Positions 58,397 to 64,000 of a stretch of 64,000 bases of DNA are shown piece after piece; position 1 is the stretch's first letter, and every line of letters begins with the position of its first letter. Location: assembly GCA_018873245.2 (NCBI GenBank), contig JAEMBT020000004.1:2652573-2716572 (forward strand), written 5' to 3'. The DNA is from Archegozetes longisetosus. Its lineage: Eukaryota > Arthropoda > Arachnida > Sarcoptiformes > Trhypochthoniidae. The translations under genes were made by a program, and so were the position numbers. The notes beneath the pieces are model-generated. The model did no database searches. It was not told where the DNA came from and saw nothing but the letters and a program-made list of their open reading frames with translations.

Positions 58397-61300
58397 CTGG
58401 TAATGAAATAATAGGGAAAAAAACTGTATTGAATATCAATTTTAAAAAGAAACGTGTCTTTCAATGTAGATCTTTAGTACTCAGTCTATTTATATAATTT
58501 GTAAACTACATTCAACATTTTTTCTTATCTTCACAATATGGGGTTGCGTCTAATTTTAGGCACTATTTTCTTTTGTGTGATTGTTAAAAATGTTCTAATT
58601 CAAAAATACAATTATTACTATTCTATGTGAATATAAGTAGCAAATTGACGCCTAGCATTTGTATTTAGAAAACTTATTCTAAACGGAAGTAAATGTTTGC
58701 ACTCACACTTCTAGTTTGTAAGCCGTTATGGCTTTCCACTAATCAAACTATGAAAAGCGGAAACCGCTTATGTTTCCGTAAAGTAAGCAACTTTCATTTG
58801 ATTTGCATTTAATTCGAAGACTGCAAAAATGATCATTAAATGACTCATCACTTAATTTGTTATCAAATTTAATAGTCAATCCTTATTTATTTGATTCTCA
58901 TCTCGAATTTTTCAAATTACAAACTAATTAGAACTTCAACAGAAAAGTATTACATAAGGATGAACAAATTTTTGTAAGTTTGTTGTTTTAAGGTTTTATC
59001 TGTAGCTGTAGTAATTAAGGCACAGATCAAATTCTATTTGATCATTCATATATCTTATTTGGATCTTTTTAAAAGGATATCGGAAAATCAAGTATTTACG
59101 AGTAATACTTGAGATTAGCATGAAATTGGCGGCAAACTCAAAATTAAATTATACATAAGCTAGATAAAAAGCTAGAAAACTGTTGGCAACAGAATATTAA
59201 ATAACTCGATCGCAAAGGTATTTCTTTTATTACTGAAACTTATATCATATTTTTGTCTTTAATTCCTAATCGCTTAGCACAGGTATTATTGAAGAAGCTG
59301 TTAAGAAAACGTCTAATCAATAATTAGGTCAATGTTAGAGTGTCTGTTTATAAGGTGAAGGACAACATTCTGTAACTACTGACTTCAATCTATTAACGAT
59401 CCTTTGTAATTAATAACAGATGCACGTAGAACTCACTACTTCTAACTCAAATAAATCAAATCAATAAAAGCAATCTATTATTCTATGAGAACAATAACCT
59501 TTATTGTAAATCAATTAAATGAGCGCCTCAACTACTCAACAATTAACAATTTCAAGAATAAGTTATCGTGAACTATGTGACTCAAAAATATAATTTAAAT
59601 ATTTTGTATAAAAGCTATTAGTAACAAAACTAAGCCAAATTCAATTTTAGTCTAAACTTGTATGAGTTCATGTCAAATCAAGTAAAAACTCAAATCATTT
59701 AAATCAATCAAATATTGAGTAAAAGTTAGAATATTTTTTCATTAAATCGATTGCTTAGCTACTTATCTAAAAACTTTACTTTTAACGAGATCTCGTTAGA
59801 TATTTGTCGAATTTAGGAAAGAGGTTTCGAGTTATCAGCAATGAGAGCTTAATTCCTATAACATATTTACATATATATTATTCAAGGTTGAGGTGAATGA
59901 CTAGCAATTGCCTTGAAATGCGACTCTTATCAAATAGCTACTCATTAATGCTAAAATATCTGATTAAGTATTGAATAACTAAACTTTGAAATTAAGAGTA
60001 AGAATATGTATATGACGTCCTCTTCTATTGAAATTATGGAAAAACACTAGCCAAATATAATCTATTTTTCTTTTACTTTTACTGATACTTGCATTCAAAT
60101 TGAATAATCCATAACAACTAGAGATTGCATAATGTTTAACATTAGAGTAAAAACAGTTAATCAAATAACTGCTAATAAAGGATGCATAGAAACAGACTTT
60201 AAGCTATAACAGGAAAATATGGTCTAAAAAGATATAACTTTGAGATGCATTCAATGAATACAACTTGTGTTCAATTTAAGTCTGTCTGATTGTCACTAAT
60301 AACAATACATTGAAAGTCGAAAAAAACTATTTTTGTTCAACAAGATCAGTTTGAACATAATTATTTATTAATCATAGTAAACAAGTCAAACCGAAATTCT
60401 TCGACCATCAATAATTCGAGTTCGATTAGTTCTATTTCTTAGCAAAGGGTTTGTCAAGTGATCACAATTAATAATGTGTCGGTTAAACGATGAAGTCGAG
60501 TGACTTCTTATTTGAGCATTTGTTTCGATCTTTGGCTGTCGTCAATTTCTTGTTTATTTAAAACCGCCGACACTTTGTTGATGATGTCGACCATTATTAC
60601 ACTAAACAAATAAGACAAAACTTATTTAAAATTTGAATTAAAAAGCAATTTGTTTAATATTTAACTAATAGCTATGAAAAATAAGATTCAATTTTGAAGA
60701 AATACGAACTTTTTTTTAACCGAATTTTGGTTGAAACGACACATGTTATGAGTATAAAATCAAATTATGACAGTCTCTTATGAGAATAGATATAAAGATA
60801 TAAAATGTAATTATGATCGAATTGTGCCATTAATGCTAATATTGTGCTCAAGTTAGCAATAATTCAATCGAACATCATTTGGACTTTGCCTCTGCGATCA
60901 TAGACAACACATGTGATGAATATCTATATCTTTGCGTTAAACTTCATATAATATACAGTGTAATCCTTACCCACAAACAAATAGCAACGGATAATTACCA
61001 CAAGAAATTTAATGGACTTAAGATTTTGATATTGTTCAGGTTAAATTACACCTTTAGATAAAGTTATAAAAAATATCATCAAAAATATAATCAAATAAAA
61101 CAGAGACTGCCAGAGAGGAAACTTATTAAAAATAACTGTTTCAGACCTCAATTTTTTGTTCTTAATGCAATGCTTTTTTAGTTTACAAGTTATTCTCAAT
61201 GGAGATCAGACTATTTTTGGTTTGACATAGAGTGCGTCTCCAAAAATAAGTTACTCGTTAGAGACAGACTTTATGTTGATTAAGATCAAACTTGAGGTGT

Positions 61301-63688
61301 TTTCATACGAAATCATACGAAAAATGAACTCATAGCAAATGAATCCTGGTTTGGGAGAAACTGTAGTCAAATTATCTCAAAAGTTATTGAAATTCTTTCG
61401 TCCTGTTTCATAACTCATGTAATACATGATTAAAACTCAGACTAAACACTTGAAATTCATAATAAAATCAATGATTAAATATTTTGCACAATGAAACTAC
61501 TTTTACATATTAATGTCGCAAAATTTAATAAACACTTCAAACCCGTTGAACGTTAGTGCAAGTTATAAGAATTTGAGAAAATTCTAGGCTCTAAGGCAAT
61601 TTTTTCGTGATAGAAGCCAAGGCCAACCTTAAAAGTTATCCAACATGTCTGAATTTTGTTTTTGTAAAATTCTCAATATTTCATTTAGTGTTCAACTTAT
61701 CTCCTTATAGATAAGTGTTTCTATTGTCTTAAAAACTTATTTCAAACTTATTTTTGAAGAAAAAAATCTTAAAATCTATCGAGATTTCAATTACAAGTAT
61801 GAAATAGGCACAAGATAATGAGGCCTACAACTTGCAAGTCTCTATCGATCATTAATCAATGAAACCCATGCCAAAAGAAATAACGAAAACTTAAATAAAT
61901 GATAAGACACTCAAACCGGTGAAATGTGAGGCCTAACTGCACGTAGAAATCGCTCTCAAAATTTGAGAACAGGTTGCAGAACTGTAATACGCAAACAACT
62001 TATCGCTACAAAATTACTCATTTCTCTAATTTAGTGCCAAGTTTTTGAGCTAACAGCGAAATAATTCTTTTATTTTCTGATAAAACTAATGAATGGTATG
62101 CATTCGGGTTAATAAACGACTTCAAGTTCATCAATGTATTTGATAGAGAAACAGTTTAGTAGATTTTTGGCAACAATCCTAACTGTCAAACGCTGTTGTG
62201 CAATTGTTATTATTTTTTTACGGTTATGAATAACAAGAAATAATTCAGTGCTATTTCAACATATTACATGTGAACAACTTCAGGCATAAAGTGAATAACA
62301 TGCATTTTAATGTTATTAGTCAATAAAGCACTAAATTAATTATAAAAATAACTAAACTTCAGTTATTGCTCGAAATAATGAAGCTATTTTCAACTAAAAA
62401 TAGTTTATATAAAGCAACACTGCAGATATATATATAGGAGAATGACTGAATTTTACGCACAAATCAACACGTTTAATATTAGACGAATGAATAGAGACCA
62501 ATATTACTTTATAAGAGTTAACACTTATGCACTTTTACTCGCAATTCATTCAATAGTACCGACGAGCACATGTGATATTGTGTCACAAGGCTTCAAATTT
62601 TTCTGACTATCGCACTTCAAGTGGATCTATATAAACATAAAATACTGATCAAGTTTTAACTTAATTCAAACTAAACTATTTACTTATGAGGAAAATGCCA
62701 GAATGCTGCTGTTTATACAAATCGAACTAATTTGATACGGAAAGAGTTTAAAAATTGCTAAAAACAAGTAATAACTGCAAATAGGCTTGAAATAGGCTCT
62801 CATTATTTGTAAAATACTATAACTTAGGTTCGCAATTTTACAACACAAACCGTTCTGACAATGAAATTGCATTAGTTTTTATCGAACAATAAAACCCGGA
62901 AATAAGTTACGAAAAAACTCATAGAACTCTGGTATTTTTAGAAAAAAATTAATCTATTTGAGAAAACTTACAAACAAATATAGAGCTTAATGAAAAGACA
63001 AAGGTATAAAGTTATCTTTTTTGAAAACAATAACTAAATGTATTTATGCAATAATAAACATCATTTCGATTGTTTGTCTATTTGATTAAACTTTGAAACC
63101 TTAAAGGAATAGCCAAAAGATATCGATGACTTTAAGCAAATACTCAACTGAAACAGTCGAAAAGGTCACAACTGGACACAAGTGAGTAAGTCTAAAAGCC
63201 TCAAGTTTGAGTTTAGGCCAAGGATAACGAGTTATTTGTTTACAAGACCCACACAAACTCTCTGCAGACCCATGGACCTCAACAAGGAATCGGCACGGCA
63301 TTTAAAATAGCAAGGAATGTCACTTTTTCAGGCATGTTTTTCACTTTCCTTAGGCCAAGTATTTTGCTCAAAGCTAGCAAAATGTCTAGAAATGCAATCA
63401 AAATTATTGATAAATGAAAAGGTCTTTTTGTATATAAGTAGTGAAATGTTGTTTTGTTTTCATATCTTAATTTTGTTAACTTTTATCAATAGATTTTGTA
63501 CATCATATAAGTTAGGTTTTGCTGGGTAGAGTCTGTTACAGGTTAAATCAGATACTAATTCTTAAAACTAATTCATACATGCGGTCTTAATAATAAGTTT
63601 AATAATTTATTTACTCATAGCTGTTATGCATAATCTACTTAGGAATAGACTAAATTAAAAATTAAACAAAATAATATAAAAAACTCAC
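58397..63688. other. Long AT-rich stretch, probable GPAT 5' intron/upstream DNA
   Basis: No open frame here has recognisable family features. The missing first exon and promoter of the GPAT gene should lie in or beyond this stretch, but I could not place them. A small hairpin (aaagcggaaaccgctt) is near 58,753. Confidence 0.4.
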
Positions 63689-63761
63689 CGAACAGCCAAA
63701 TAAATAGAAGCAAAAAATACCAAAATAGCGATCATGATTACTATGAAATGGTCAAAATAAT
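63689..63761 (-). CDS. Possible exon encoding a membrane segment
   Basis: A strong donor CG/GTGAGT at 63,688 and an AG before 63,761 bound a frame reading YFDHF then IVIMIAILVFFASIYLAVR, a hydrophobic helix followed by Arg. An in-frame ATG at 63,735 could start it. Its end phase does not fit the first GPAT exon found, so it may belong to another minus-strand gene beginning beyond this window. Family unknown. Confidence 0.3.
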
Positions 63762-64000
63762 CTGCGCAAAATGAATGAATGCGCCAGTTAACAAAATTAA
63801 CAGAAAATATATTTTATCAAAACAAATAAAGTCTTTTAGAGCTGAATAATAGCCGTTTTTCCGAACATAGACAATGCCATCAGAAACGAGATAAAGAAAG
63901 TCGTAAAAATTAAGTTAAATATCGGATGCACTTCACAGCAAATACGAAAACACAGTTAAACGTTGGCTTTACTAAACAGAAATAACAACAGATCACTAGT
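63762..64000. other. Window edge
   Basis: On the minus strand 63,720-63,900 is open in another frame too (hydrophobic reading FLLILLTGAFIHFAQ), so this edge may be coding, but nothing can be assigned. Confidence 0.25.

Overview
The window looks like AT-rich nuclear DNA of an arthropod. The evidence is spliced genes with short introns, an interstitial (TTAGG)n array (the arthropod telomere motif), arthropod-type ligand-gated anion channel genes, fatty-acid elongase and desaturase sequences, and many class II transposons (Tc1/mariner, hAT, Merlin). A mite or springtail would fit, but the sequence alone does not fix the lineage. I saw no rRNA, CRISPR array or convincing tRNA.

Layout. 1-9,495 is a transposon graveyard: a Merlin transposase relic, several foldback/MITE elements and a hAT relic. 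9,496-15,805 is a gene island: an intronless secreted GH12 glucanase (+), two tandem four-exon Cys-loop anion-channel subunit genes (-) whose exon phases join perfectly, and an FBXO28-like F-box gene (+) with a frame break. 16,076-19,567 holds a full-length hAT with perfect 8-bp target duplication and a foldback carrying a nested MITE.

20,796-47,735 is the main structure: a giant nested palindrome. Two outer arms (20,796-30,722 and 39,256-47,735) are inverted copies, each carrying an ELOVL elongase gene and a truncated acyl-CoA desaturase. Between them lie two direct copies of a 3.16-kb unit (30,722-33,878 and 33,878-39,256), each itself a palindrome of about 1.48-kb arms around a ~185-bp spacer. 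The second unit is expanded by a hAT-type element, a second 8-bp-TSD element and a solo LTR. The order is A / B' S B / B' S B / A'. Each arm has private transposon insertions, so the duplication is not brand new. The two ELOVL copies carry different lesions.

47,653-51,848 is a second transposon nest, with maT-like DD37D, mariner DD34D and a long-TIR element. 51,855-52,240 is a direct-orientation copy of pieces found at 15.74 kb and 20.07 kb. 53,872-58,396 (-) is a ten-exon, apparently intact GPAT1-type glycerol-3-phosphate acyltransferase gene lacking only its first exon. 58,397-64,000 is mostly featureless AT-rich DNA with one possible exon near the end.

Elongase, desaturase and GPAT all act on acyl-CoA, so the locus is rich in lipid genes, but only GPAT looks intact. 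The Cys-loop and GPAT models join without any frameshift, which argues that the breaks in the palindromic genes are real rather than general consensus error.
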